DNA of 64,000 nucleotides from CALBPI01 sp045110335 (GTDB lineage Bacteria > Pseudomonadota > Gammaproteobacteria > Steroidobacterales > Woeseiaceae), in assembly GCA_045110335.1 (NCBI GenBank), contig JBGCGB010000018.1:1-64000 (forward strand), in the 5' to 3' direction. The translations under genes were made by a program, and so were the position numbers. Positions 27,015-35,947 of this stretch are shown piece by piece. A model generated the notes under the pieces. It was not told the origin of the DNA. It did not search any database and was given only the letters and a program-made list of their open reading frames with translations. The first letter of the stretch is position 1. Every line of letters begins with the position of its first letter.

Positions 27015-27270
27015 TTACCGTCGCTACTTGAGCGGGCTGTATCTCGATCGCGAGAATGGATGGTTGTTTGGCGTTGCTGCCGGACTCGCGGACCGAACCA
27101 ATATCGATGTGAATGTCGTTCGCATTGTGATGGTGTTGGGGTTGATTTTCATGAGCCTGATAACGCTGGTCGGATATGGTCTGGCGGCCGCATTGTTAAG
27201 CGACAAGCCGTTAGCTTCTTTAGACCCCGAGCAAGAACGTGATTTCTGGCGTAACCGGAGGAGCTACTAA
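27004..27270 (+). CDS. Short PspC-domain protein
   Basis: This 88-residue protein has a PspC domain: a basic N-terminus, the GWLFGVAAGLADRTNIDVNVVRIVMVLGLIF core and a second helix ending in AALLSD. It lacks the C-terminal extension of the following PspC. The start at 27004 lies inside the end of pspB (11-nt overlap), so it is translationally coupled. It appears to be an extra PspC paralog. Confidence 0.85.
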   Translation: MNRDYRRYLSGLYLDRENGWLFGVAAGLADRTNIDVNVVRIVMVLGLIFMSLITLVGYGLAAALLSDKPLASLDPEQERDFWRNRRSY

Positions 27271-27272
27271 GC

Positions 27273-27656
27273 ATGAAAAAGAACAATTACCGGCGCTTTT
27301 ACCGGAATCGGGAAAGCAAGAAAATCGCAGGCGTTTGCGCCGGACTGGCTGATTACTTTGGTTTTGATTTGACCGTCACCAGGATTCTTGCGGTGATCGC
27401 CTTGCTTGTAGCAGCGCCGCCCGTGATTCTTCTCTATATTGGCATTACGTTGCTGGTGCCGATGTCTGATCTGGATCCGGTCGTTCAGCAGGAGCCGCGT
27501 CGCAAAGAATTTCGCAATCATTTGCGTTCTGCGCCGGCCACGACAGTTACGGACGTCAAGCGTAGCTTGCTAAGATTAGATGCCCGGCTTGCGCGTATGG
27601 AGCGTGTTGTGACGTCGCCCCGATTTGATTTGGATCGTAAGATCCGCGAACTCTAG
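27273..27656 (+). CDS. pspC: Phage shock protein C
   Basis: This 127-residue protein opens with the canonical PspC domain (RESKKIAGVCAGLADYFGFDLTVTRILAVIALLVAAPPVILLYIGITLLVP). A cytoplasmic or periplasmic helix that resembles the PspC C-terminal segment follows (TDVKRSLLRLDARLARMERVV). It is probably the main membrane partner of PspB. It starts 2 nt after the stop of the shorter paralog. Confidence 0.93.
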   Translation: MKKNNYRRFYRNRESKKIAGVCAGLADYFGFDLTVTRILAVIALLVAAPPVILLYIGITLLVPMSDLDPVVQQEPRRKEFRNHLRSAPATTVTDVKRSLLRLDARLARMERVVTSPRFDLDRKIREL

Positions 27657-27703
27657 AATTCGATCTGTCCGCAGGTCGTATTACTCAATAAAAAGGAAAA
27701 CGA

Positions 27704-27943
27704 ATGATCTCATTGCCAGCCCCGTTCAGCATGATTGTGCTTGTTGTATTGATTGGATGCGCGACAGGTGTCATCAAGCACTATTTGGATCTTAAGGCTC
27801 AGCAGCCTATGGGGTCTTCAGGTGGCGAGACGGATCCGGAAGTCCGCGAGATCATTGGACGATTGGAGCATCGTGTGCAAGTGCTTGAACGGATTGTGAC
27901 CGATGGCGGTTATAGTTTGAAAAAAGAAATCGACAACCTGTAA
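27704..27943 (+). CDS. Second PspB-like small membrane protein
   Basis: This 79-residue protein has one N-terminal transmembrane helix (FSMIVLVVLIGCATGVIKHYL) and a C-terminal coiled-coil helix (REIIGRLEHRVQVLERIV). This repeats the layout and the LExRVxVLExI signature of PspB in this operon. AAAAGGAAAA precedes the ATG. It is the last psp gene. A duplicated pspB role is inferred from this similarity. Confidence 0.75.
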   Translation: MISLPAPFSMIVLVVLIGCATGVIKHYLDLKAQQPMGSSGGETDPEVREIIGRLEHRVQVLERIVTDGGYSLKKEIDNL

Positions 27944-27955
27944 CCGCACAGGTTG
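27934..27955. terminator. Hairpin at the end of the psp operon
   Basis: CAACCTGT (27934-27941) and ACAGGTTG (27948-27955) form an 8-bp stem with a 6-nt loop that overlaps the stop codon of the last psp gene. No strong T-run follows, so it may be a weak bidirectional terminator between this operon and the convergent secreted-protein gene, or an mRNA-stabilising hairpin. Confidence 0.45.
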
Positions 27956-27968
27956 CCGATACGGTTTC

Positions 27969-28325
27969 TTATTCGCCTTTCGCTTTGTAAGCGCGGACTT
28001 GGACATTAAACTCGGCCGCCAAACCTTCCATCTCGTCAACTGCCGCATTGTGGCGTTTGGCTAGCAGGAGTTCACGCTCTTTAGTGACTTCTGCCGATTC
28101 GCCTTCGGCAGCCGCCGATTTAGATTCTTCAGCGATGCAATCCAGATAGGTGTTCATGGTTTCCATGTAACCTTTGATGGCCTTGGAGCCAGCAACCATT
28201 TCATCTTTGGAAGCTTCGGCGCCATTCGGGATGTCTACCTTGCTTGGGTATTCGCAAGCAGCAAATGCGCTGCCCCATGAAACAGCAAGTACGGATGCAC
28301 TGAGAACTGCGGTGAGCTTTTTCAT
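27969..28325 (-). CDS. Secreted small hypothetical protein
   Basis: This 118-residue protein has a clear signal peptide (MKKLTAVLSASVLAVSWGSAFA, cleavage before ACEYP) and a helical, charged mature part with two cysteines (ACEYP and LDCIAEE), likely a disulphide in the periplasm. GGAGT precedes the ATG at 28325; the longer upstream reading has no signal peptide at its start. I recognise no family with confidence. It is convergent with the psp operon. Confidence 0.7.
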   Translation of the reverse strand: MKKLTAVLSASVLAVSWGSAFAACEYPSKVDIPNGAEASKDEMVAGSKAIKGYMETMNTYLDCIAEESKSAAAEGESAEVTKERELLLAKRHNAAVDEMEGLAAEFNVQVRAYKAKGE

Positions 28326-28478
28326 AATCTGGACTCCGATATCGGGTGATTGCCTCACCAGCCGCAAAAGACCAATGAGTCGAATTTCATCAGTTAAGTG
28401 TATAAGGATCAAGCGTCGATTTCTAATGCTAAGCGCTTGATTCGCGCCTTCTTTACGCTTTTTAACACATATGCGGTT

Positions 28479-30944
28479 TTAGCCGAATAATGCCCGGAGC
28501 TGATCGGTGCCATCTTGCTGGGAAACCAATCGCTCCGAGAAGGCTTCTGCCGTCATAGGTTCGCCGAACAACATGCCCTGGCCGAAGTCACAACGCAGCT
28601 TCCGGAGTAACTCTAGTTGCGCGGCATCTTCGATACCCTCGGCGACAACTTCTAACTGAAGGCTTCGGCTCATCTCGACAATCGCAGAAACGATGGCCGC
28701 ATCATTTTCGTCGGTGGCCGCATTGGTGACAAATGAGCGATCGATCTTTAACGTCTTGATCGGGAATTTCTGCAAAGCGCTGAGTGATGAATAGCCCGTT
28801 CCAAAATCATCGATCGCGAGTTGAAGGCCAAACGCTCGCAACTGATCCAGAATGGCAACTGTTCTCGCCATATCTTCCATTAACGTTGTTTCGGTAATTT
28901 CGAACTCGATATCAGAGGGTGAAATATTGTACTTCTGGAAAGTGCGATTGATCTGGTTGAAAAAGTTTCGTTGTCTCAATTGTTTGAGCGACAAGTTGAT
29001 GGCGATCCGGCCGGGATCTCCGACATGTTTATGCCAATCGGAAATGTCATGACAAACGCGTTCGATAACCCATTGCCCGATTTCGATGATCAGGTTCGTC
29101 TGCTCGGCGAGCGGGATAAAGTCGTTAGGCTGGATCAAGCCATGATCCGGCATCTCCCAGCGTACCAACGCTTCAGCACCAACAATACGACCTGTCGATA
29201 ACTCATATTTTGGCTGATAGTTTAAGAGCAGTTCATCGCGCTCGAAGCTGCGTCGGAGTCGGCTCTTCAGCATGAGCCGCTCGACGGCAGCATCGTTCAT
29301 GGCGCTGTCGTAAAAACTTAGTCGGTTTCCGCCTGCTTTCTTTGCCGCATACAACGCGGCATCGGCATTTCGAATTAGATCAATGACGTTATCGGCATCG
29401 TCTGGATAGAGCGCAATGCCAAGACTCGCCGTCATATACACTTCATTGGTTTGTACATTGAATGGCTCCGCGATGTCGGCCAACAATGAGCGCCCGGCTT
29501 CGCGTAGGCTGTCCTGCATTTTCTCGACAGTAGGCAAGTTATCCAAGAATGCGGCGAATTCATCGCCGGCAAGTCGGCCAACGATTGCGGTTTCCGGCAG
29601 GCCTTTGATCATGCAGGCCGCCATGGTTTCCAGAGTGGTGTCGCCTGCCAAATGCCCGAAGGTATCGTTGATATCCTTAAACTGGTCAATGTCGAGATAG
29701 AACAGCGCTAGCATCGTGCCGTTACGCCGGGCTTTCGCAATCGCACGCTGTAGCAGGTGTTGAAATTGCATGCGATTCGGAATCTTGGTTAATGGGTCCA
29801 TACGCGCCAAATAACGAATCCGTTCTTCGGAGCGTTTTCGTTCGCTGACGTTTTGTGCCGAATAAATGCGTCCCGCTAGCATCGGATCATCTGTGCGTAT
29901 CGCTGACATCGTCCATGCGACTGGCACAACCGTGTTGTTGCTTGTGCGCAGCATGGCATCCCGCGGTTGCATGCCGGGTTCGAGCTTGTTGAACTCGGTA
30001 CGCTCTTCTTCATCAATCAGATCGCCGATGGTCATGCCCAACAAAGCGGTCTCGGTGAATCCTGTCAGGCGAATCGTTGCTTCATTGCAATGTGTGATCG
30101 AACCGTCTTCGGAAGTCACGATGATGGCGTCATTCATGCTCGCTAAAACGTTATCGACGTAATCGCGCGAAATTGTGGTTTGGCGTAACTGGTTACGCAT
30201 CTCGTTGAATGAGCTCGCTAATGCGCCGAGCTCGTCGTCACGGTCTATTTCCAGCGTTTGCCCGTAGTCTCCGGACTGAAGTCGATGTGCTTGATGCCGA
30301 ATGGCGGCGATCGGTTTGACGACTCGTTTTGCTGATCGCCAACTGAAATAACCGCAAATCAAGGCGACGATCAGTGAGATGCCGACGGTCCACAAGATGG
30401 CCCGGGTTTGCCACTGTTGGCGAGCGGCTTGTTGGCCTGCAGAAAATGTAGCGAGCTGTTGCTTGATGATGGCGAGAGAAAATCCGAGCCGGAGTTCTCC
30501 GAAAGTTTCGCCGTTCAGCGTAATGTTGCGACGACTAACGAGGATGTCAGAGAACCAGGTCGTTGTGCTATCGGCCCTGATACCGGGGATCGTGGCACCC
30601 GTGGAAAACACGGTATTGCCTCGATTATCGAGCACGGTGGCGCCCGCCAGAAAATCCAGATCCCGAATGGATTCTTCGATAGAGATTCGCAAGTCATCCA
30701 TCCTTGCGTCGCGGACCAGGCCGTCTATTTCCCGTTCCAGAGATGACGTCGCTTGCCGTACGCGCGTTTCGAAATCCTGCGTGAGGCTTTGGCGCCGGAG
30801 CTCAATGCTGTCATTCAAGAAGCGGTCGATGATGTTGTCTGTATTGGCGTAGAGTACGAATACAGCTAGACAAACCATAGTCATGGTTAGTGACATCGCG
30901 CCAAAGAACAATCTTGGTGCAAGTGCCTGCGGTAACCACCGCAT
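28479..30944 (-). CDS. Membrane GGDEF-EAL cyclic-di-GMP protein with HAMP and PAS
   Basis: This 821-residue protein has a transmembrane helix at 13-33, a periplasmic sensor region at 35-180, a second helix (ILWTVGISLIVALICGYFSW), HAMP at about 205-258, PAS at about 262-370, GGDEF at about 380-545 and EAL at about 558-810. The cyclase signature reads AGDEF (459-463) and not GGDEF. The EAL motif is GAEALVRW and the metal-binding DDFGTGYSS is intact, so the phosphodiesterase half looks functional. The usual QGYxF near the end is QGMLF. It probably adjusts cyclic-di-GMP in response to a periplasmic signal. Confidence 0.93.
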   Translation of the reverse strand: MRWLPQALAPRLFFGAMSLTMTMVCLAVFVLYANTDNIIDRFLNDSIELRRQSLTQDFETRVRQATSSLEREIDGLVRDARMDDLRISIEESIRDLDFLAGATVLDNRGNTVFSTGATIPGIRADSTTTWFSDILVSRRNITLNGETFGELRLGFSLAIIKQQLATFSAGQQAARQQWQTRAILWTVGISLIVALICGYFSWRSAKRVVKPIAAIRHQAHRLQSGDYGQTLEIDRDDELGALASSFNEMRNQLRQTTISRDYVDNVLASMNDAIIVTSEDGSITHCNEATIRLTGFTETALLGMTIGDLIDEEERTEFNKLEPGMQPRDAMLRTSNNTVVPVAWTMSAIRTDDPMLAGRIYSAQNVSERKRSEERIRYLARMDPLTKIPNRMQFQHLLQRAIAKARRNGTMLALFYLDIDQFKDINDTFGHLAGDTTLETMAACMIKGLPETAIVGRLAGDEFAAFLDNLPTVEKMQDSLREAGRSLLADIAEPFNVQTNEVYMTASLGIALYPDDADNVIDLIRNADAALYAAKKAGGNRLSFYDSAMNDAAVERLMLKSRLRRSFERDELLLNYQPKYELSTGRIVGAEALVRWEMPDHGLIQPNDFIPLAEQTNLIIEIGQWVIERVCHDISDWHKHVGDPGRIAINLSLKQLRQRNFFNQINRTFQKYNISPSDIEFEITETTLMEDMARTVAILDQLRAFGLQLAIDDFGTGYSSLSALQKFPIKTLKIDRSFVTNAATDENDAAIVSAIVEMSRSLQLEVVAEGIEDAAQLELLRKLRCDFGQGMLFGEPMTAEAFSERLVSQQDGTDQLRALFG

Positions 30945-31169
30945 TAGATGATGCCGCCTGTCTTAAAAGTGCAGATATGAAAAGCCTGCATGATCATTCA
31001 CCTTAGTCATGCTTATTATTATTGTTAGCGTAAATTGCTACAGAGCATGAGTTTGACGAATGCGCTTGGTATCGTCCAGCAGAATAATGCGGCTAGCGTT
31101 GGGAAAAACGGTTTTTAGCGTGTGAAAAGAACGGCGTTCCATTCCCCCGTGCCAGTCGGAAGTCGATGT

Positions 31170-31601
31170 TTAGCTTGCTTTTTTGCGTTCCTGAAGGGCA
31201 AGTTCGCTGTCGCGCTTTTCAACAAAAGCAGATTCTGCCCGATGCATACCGGTGATTTTCATTTCGCCGTCGATTACCGCGCCTTCCGCAACAGCAATCA
31301 TATCGCCTGTCACGGTGCCCTTGATGCGTGCCGTGGCCGCTATTTCGAGTTTACCAGTGGCAATAACATCACCGTCAACGCTGCCAGAGATGATCACGTG
31401 ACTGGCCTTTAAAGTGCCTTCCCAGTGGCCACCTGGTGTAATGGTGACGATACCGCTGAGGTCGCTATCGCCGATGACCGTGCCACTAAGCAGAAAATCA
31501 TTGTCGCCGGACAAACTGCCGTTTAACGTACAGCCCTCTGCGATCAATGTTGTCGGACCCGTTGCTTTATCGCGAACGCGACGCTTTCCAAACCCAGCCA
31601 T
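31170..31601 (-). CDS. Bactofilin
   Basis: This 143-residue protein has a central bactofilin (DUF583) beta-helix: TLIAEGCTLNGSLSGDNDFLLSGTVIGDSDLSGIVTI... with six-residue periodicity, including GDVIATGKLEIAATARIKGTVTGD. Short basic and charged ends flank it. Bactofilins polymerise without nucleotide and place envelope enzymes. The start at 31601 was chosen because AGGAG sits 9 nt upstream; an ATG at 31610 directly abuts that site. The gene stands alone, divergent from gshA. Confidence 0.9.
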   Translation of the reverse strand: MAGFGKRRVRDKATGPTTLIAEGCTLNGSLSGDNDFLLSGTVIGDSDLSGIVTITPGGHWEGTLKASHVIISGSVDGDVIATGKLEIAATARIKGTVTGDMIAVAEGAVIDGEMKITGMHRAESAFVEKRDSELALQERKKAS

Positions 31602-31771
31602 GCCAGTCATCTCCTGTTGATTAATGACATAAGCATACCGGTATCGGCCAGTCTTGATTGTGACGTGGTTGGCACACCAGCGTGAATTCTTGGTTGTGCC
31701 GGAGCGGCTCGGCAGTGGCGGCAGTGTCATATCAGGGCTACCATTGCGGTTTGCATGCTAAGCGATAGTCA

Positions 31772-33334
31772 ATGACAGCAGTGTTTGAACAGAGATTGAG
31801 TGCCCTGCAAGCCGAGGGTTGTGATGCTGCCTGCGGTGCGTTAACCGGGCTCGAAAAAGAATCTCTTCGCGTCGCCGGCGACGGCTACCTGGCGATGACC
31901 CCGCACCCCGCGGGTCTCGGTTCTGCGCTAACTAATCGCTTTATCACGACAGATTTTTCGGAAGCACTCCTCGAATTTGTGACGCCAGCTTACGATGCGC
32001 CTGCCCAGACGCTGCAGTGTCTGCATGATATCCACCAGTTCACGATGGCCGAGCTGAACGATGAGTTGCTTTGGAATGCGAGCATGCCTTGCTTGATCGG
32101 CGATGATCGCTCGATTCCGCTAGCACGTTACGGCACCAGCAATGTCGCCAAGATGAAAACGATTTACCGGCGTGGGCTCAGCCATCGCTATGGACGCGCG
32201 ATGCAAGCAATTGCCGGCATTCATTATAACTTTTCGTTACCGGACAAATTCTGGAAAACCTATCAATCGGTGCGTGAGGATAAGGGTGATACCGCCGATT
32301 TCCGCAATGCATCGTACTTGGATCTCGCTCGGAATTTTCGCCGTGTTGGTTGGATTGCTCTCTATTTGTTCGGTGCATCTCCCGTCATGTGCAAGAGCTT
32401 TCTAGGTGATCGCAAGAGTGCGTTGGCGGAGTTTGATGACGAAACGCTATTCGAACCTTTCGCGACTTCGTTACGAATGAGTGACCTGGGTTACAACAGC
32501 AATGCCCAGTCATCACTGCGAATTTCATTGAATGGTCTTCAGCAGTACATTGACGACCTAACCCAAGCAATCATGAAGCCGCATCCGCCGTATCAGGACA
32601 TTGGCATCAAAGACGGAGATCAATGGCGACAACTCAATGCCAATATCCTGCAAATCGAAAACGAGTACTACAACACGATTCGACCGAAACAGGTCGCCAA
32701 TAGCGGCGAGCGGCCTACCTTGGCCTTGCAGCGCGGTGGCGTGCGTTATGTGGAGATTCGCTCATTGGATATCAACCCGTTTGATCCTATCGGTATCACG
32801 ATTGAGCAAATGCACTATATGCAAGCACTGTTAGTGTATTGCCTGCTAACGGACAGCCCGCCGATTGATGATGCCGAACTTGCAGAGCACGCTGCCAATC
32901 ATGCTTTGGTAGCGCACAGTGGACGCGCGCCGGCTTTGGAATTGCGTCGTCATGGCGAAAACGTGCCGTTGCAGACCTGGCTGGAAGAGATACACGCTGG
33001 CGTCACGTCAGTGGCCGAATGGCTGGATTGCGGGGAGACGCATTACACAGATGCGGTTGCGGCGGTAGCACCGATTATTGCTGATAATGACGCGAGCCCG
33101 TCCGCGCGCGTGCTGCGCGAGATGCGTGATAGCCGCTTGTCTTTCCATGCCTACGTGATGCAGCAGTCGCGCGAACACGCTGCCTACTTCGATGCCCGTA
33201 AACCGATGGCCACCGAGCTATCACGGGCATTATCACGAGAAACGAGAGAATCGGTGAAGAAACAACAGGCGATCGAGGCCGCAAACGAAGAGCGTTTCGA
33301 CGACTATCTCGCGTCTTATTTCCGCCCCGAGTGA
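31772..33334 (+). CDS. gshA: Glutamate-cysteine ligase (gamma-proteobacterial type)
   Basis: This 520-residue enzyme performs the first step of glutathione synthesis. GLEKESLRV near the N-terminus, TTDFSEALLEFVTP, RYGTSNVAKMKTIYRRGLSHRYGRAMQAIAGIHYNFSLP and VRYVEIRSLDINPFDPIGI are hallmark segments of the E. coli-type GshA. Length matches the family. It is transcribed alone. Confidence 0.96.
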   Translation: MTAVFEQRLSALQAEGCDAACGALTGLEKESLRVAGDGYLAMTPHPAGLGSALTNRFITTDFSEALLEFVTPAYDAPAQTLQCLHDIHQFTMAELNDELLWNASMPCLIGDDRSIPLARYGTSNVAKMKTIYRRGLSHRYGRAMQAIAGIHYNFSLPDKFWKTYQSVREDKGDTADFRNASYLDLARNFRRVGWIALYLFGASPVMCKSFLGDRKSALAEFDDETLFEPFATSLRMSDLGYNSNAQSSLRISLNGLQQYIDDLTQAIMKPHPPYQDIGIKDGDQWRQLNANILQIENEYYNTIRPKQVANSGERPTLALQRGGVRYVEIRSLDINPFDPIGITIEQMHYMQALLVYCLLTDSPPIDDAELAEHAANHALVAHSGRAPALELRRHGENVPLQTWLEEIHAGVTSVAEWLDCGETHYTDAVAAVAPIIADNDASPSARVLREMRDSRLSFHAYVMQQSREHAAYFDARKPMATELSRALSRETRESVKKQQAIEAANEERFDDYLASYFRPE

Positions 33335-33445
33335 CGTTCTTGGTCACATTTATTGCGGCCAATTTGCTAACTGCGTCACAGATTTACCATAATCGAATGC
33401 TGCCTGAGTTGATTACGGCCTAAACTGGCGGCTCGTTTTCTTTAG

Positions 33446-34033
33446 GTGCGTTTTACCGTGCGATTTACGATCATTGTTGGCTTTCTTCTTGGCCTCGTCG
33501 GCTCTCTGGCGCTGGCTTACACTGCGCCATTCCTGCAACAGGAGCGGGTGCGGGGCATCACCGAGGTGATGACAAATGGCGGGCGTCTCGAGCGCTTTGA
33601 AATCCACCTTGATGACGATATTTTGATGCAAGCGCCGGGTACCGCCTCGTTGGCGGAAACGATACCGGGAACGGCTGATTGGTATCCTGAGTTGGCGCCG
33701 TTTGCGGGCCTCGCGGCAGTCTATCGACTGCGAAATGAGCGTGCCGAGGTGATTGGTATTGCCAGCCGCGTTCGCGGTATTGCCAGCGAAGAACAGGTTG
33801 AGTGGGTACTCTATTTGCCTGCTCGCGGGATGATGGGTTTGGATGGCGCCAGCGTCGACACGGTAGAGCTCGGCGACATCATTGTTGTTGATCGCGAGTT
33901 CGCAGGCCTCGTCGGTGAATGGAAAGCTTACATCGACGAAGACAATATCTGGCGGTTCGAGACTCGACTCCGAACGCCCGACGATGAAGACGAAGACGAT
34001 GTTGATTCGGAAGACTCGGGAGCATCATCATGA
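33446..34033 (+). CDS. Membrane-anchored hypothetical protein A
   Basis: This 195-residue protein has a signal-anchor helix (FTIIVGFLLGLVGSLALAYTAPF), a mixed globular part (VYRLRNERAEVIGIASRVRGI ... EWVLYLPARGMMGLDG ... VGEWKAYIDEDNIWRFETRL) and a very acidic end (DDEDEDDVDSEDSG). I recognise no family. The start is GTG at 33446; a GTG four codons later is an alternative. Its stop overlaps the next start by 4 nt (ATGA). The two products share a layout (N-terminal helix, then xRVRxhxxE and a later EDNIW), so they may be distant paralogs that act together. Confidence 0.65.
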   Translation: MRFTVRFTIIVGFLLGLVGSLALAYTAPFLQQERVRGITEVMTNGGRLERFEIHLDDDILMQAPGTASLAETIPGTADWYPELAPFAGLAAVYRLRNERAEVIGIASRVRGIASEEQVEWVLYLPARGMMGLDGASVDTVELGDIIVVDREFAGLVGEWKAYIDEDNIWRFETRLRTPDDEDEDDVDSEDSGASS

Positions 34034-34749
34034 AGTATGTCATTGCGTTGCTAGTCAGTGCTGTACTTGGTGCGCTGGTTGCACTCTTGCTCTTACTGAA
34101 CAATCCGCTAGCGGATTCACCGACATCGGTCGCCGCGCCATCTGACGCGTTAGTACTTCCAGTTGCGGGACAAGGCACTGCGACTGTCGTTCAGTCAAGT
34201 ACTGGCTATCCCTGGGCGGAGACGAAGCCGCTGGATGCCGGAAAACCGCAGCTAGCAGGCATGAAGAACGCCGTTACAGTCATGTTGTCGACAGATGGCA
34301 GCACGCGTGACATCGTTTACATGACGCGAGTGAGATCACTGACTGAGGAAGGCAGGCCGCTGCAAGGTCAAGTGATTGAATCATCATTGTGGCATGTCGT
34401 CGTGCCGGCGAAAGGATCTTTTGTTGTTTATTCAGAAGATAACATTTGGCCGGTTTTGGATGCTTTATTGGTGCCATTTGCCCGCGGCGAGAGTTGGGCG
34501 GGTAATGTGAATTTCACATCGACAGCCGGTCCTGTGGGGCGCTATGCCAATGTTATTGGTTTGAGCGGCGAATTTTTGGGTCGACGCGGAACGGCACAAC
34601 TGGATCAACAGATTCGCGCGGCATCGGCGTCTGTCGGCATCACCGATCAGACTGCCATGCTGTACATTTCATTGGACCCGGTTGAAATCGAACCGTTGGA
34701 AGCTGAAGCCTCGCTAGACGCCGGGCCAGAGACTGGCGGCGTCCTTTAA
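34030..34749 (+). CDS. Membrane-anchored hypothetical protein B
   Basis: This 239-residue protein has an N-terminal helix (YVIALLVSAVLGALVALLLLL) followed by a periplasmic domain with VTVMLSTDGSTRDIVYMTRVRSL, SSLWHVVVPAKGSFVVYSEDNIWPVLDALLVPFARG and LSGEFLGRRGTAQLDQQIRA. I recognise no family. It is coupled to protein A by an ATGA overlap. Its last 36 nt overlap the end of the convergent flavoprotein gene. The function is unknown; co-translation suggests an obligate pair. Confidence 0.65.
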   Translation: MKYVIALLVSAVLGALVALLLLLNNPLADSPTSVAAPSDALVLPVAGQGTATVVQSSTGYPWAETKPLDAGKPQLAGMKNAVTVMLSTDGSTRDIVYMTRVRSLTEEGRPLQGQVIESSLWHVVVPAKGSFVVYSEDNIWPVLDALLVPFARGESWAGNVNFTSTAGPVGRYANVIGLSGEFLGRRGTAQLDQQIRAASASVGITDQTAMLYISLDPVEIEPLEAEASLDAGPETGGVL

Positions 34750-35943
34750 CGACGCTGATGCGTCAGCCAATACGTCGACAGGTATCCGGGCGCCGGCAGC
34801 AACAGCTGGCTTCGAAAACATGAATTCTCTTGGAGAGTTCACAGCGTCTACGGCAATCAAGGCCCCGCCGCGCAGATAAAAGCAGGCGAACTGTTTATCG
34901 GCCATTGAGCCTCTGATGACCGTTCGGTCATAGCCCTGATTGAGCCCGACGATCTGAAGTTTTAGGTCATATTGATCTGACCAGAACCATGGCACTTCGT
35001 TGTAGGCGGATGGATTGCCCGTCAACGTCGCCGCGGCACATTTGGCCTGCGCCAGCGCGTTCGGCACAGACTCAAGTCTCAGGCGTTTACCAAGGATGCC
35101 GTTCGGGTGATTGGTGCAATCACCAATGGCCAGTATCGACGGATGGCTGGTTTGGCAGAATTCATCGACGACAATGCCGTTATCACACTCAAGTTCCAGA
35201 TCTTCGGCTAAACGTGTTGTCGGAACGACACCGACACCGACAATGGCCATATCAGCCGATAAAGTTGAGCCATTGGACAAGCGTAAGTTGAGCGATTCTT
35301 CGGTCCGCTCGAACGCTTCTACACCAGTATCTAGGTGCACGTTTACGCCCGCATCGCCATGGACTCGGGCATAGAAATCGGATAACTCTGGCGAGACGGC
35401 GCGACGAAGTAGTCGCGGCTCGCGTTCGACCAACGCTACATCGAAATCATTTTGCTTCGCGATTGCGGCGACTTCGAGCCCAATGTAGCCACCGCCGACA
35501 ATCGCAATACGTTTGCTACGCTTCATTGCATGTCGAATACCATCGACGTCACGAATGTTTCGCAAATAGTGCACCCGGCGTGCATCGGCGCCGGGTACAT
35601 CCAGTTTCCTGACCCGACTGCCGGTCGCCAGTACCAGTTTGTCCCAGGTGATCCTGGCGCCCGTATCCAGCGTGACAGTTTGTTGCTTGACGTCAACGCT
35701 CAAAGCTCTTTGGTTGAGTCGCAGGTCCACGTTGTGTTCGGCATAGAATGCGAGTGGTTTTAGCAGTAAACGTTCTTCGGGCAACTCGCCTGACAAATAT
35801 TTTTTGGACAGTGGCGGGCGTTGGTAAGGCGCGCTGGGCTCATCACCGATCAGCGTAATTTTGCCGTCAAAGCCGGCCATAACGAGTGAGCTTACAAGCT
35901 GGCCAGCGGCATGCCCGGCGCCGACAATAACGATTGATTCCAT
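34714..35943 (-). CDS. FAD-dependent NAD(P)H:ferredoxin reductase-like protein
   Basis: This 409-residue protein has the FAD motif IVIVGAGHAAGQLVSSL at the N-terminus, the family block YQRPPLSKKYLSGELPEERLLLKP, the NAD(P) motif IAIVGGGYIGLEVAA, and the second FAD motif ILAIGDCTNHPN. This is the putidaredoxin/rhodocoxin reductase pattern, which passes electrons from NADH to a [2Fe-2S] ferredoxin that often serves a P450 or dioxygenase. No ferredoxin or P450 is present nearby. The start at 35943 is the ATG before ESIVIVGAG. It follows the SDR gene by 4 bp. Confidence 0.9.
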   Translation of the reverse strand: MESIVIVGAGHAAGQLVSSLVMAGFDGKITLIGDEPSAPYQRPPLSKKYLSGELPEERLLLKPLAFYAEHNVDLRLNQRALSVDVKQQTVTLDTGARITWDKLVLATGSRVRKLDVPGADARRVHYLRNIRDVDGIRHAMKRSKRIAIVGGGYIGLEVAAIAKQNDFDVALVEREPRLLRRAVSPELSDFYARVHGDAGVNVHLDTGVEAFERTEESLNLRLSNGSTLSADMAIVGVGVVPTTRLAEDLELECDNGIVVDEFCQTSHPSILAIGDCTNHPNGILGKRLRLESVPNALAQAKCAAATLTGNPSAYNEVPWFWSDQYDLKLQIVGLNQGYDRTVIRGSMADKQFACFYLRGGALIAVDAVNSPREFMFSKPAVAAGARIPVDVLADASASLKDAASLWPGV

Positions 35944-35947
35944 GGTG

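Noticed and set aside
28409..28440. TCAAGCG/CGCTTGA inverted repeat as a terminator or operator
   Set aside because: The loop is 18 nt, there is no T-run, and the position between two minus-strand genes does not favour either role.
30945..31169. Small gene or RNA in the largest gap (225 bp)
   Set aside because: I see no convincing ORF with a ribosome-binding site, no terminator-bounded hairpin RNA and no repeat beyond a short AAAAAC/GTTTTT hairpin.
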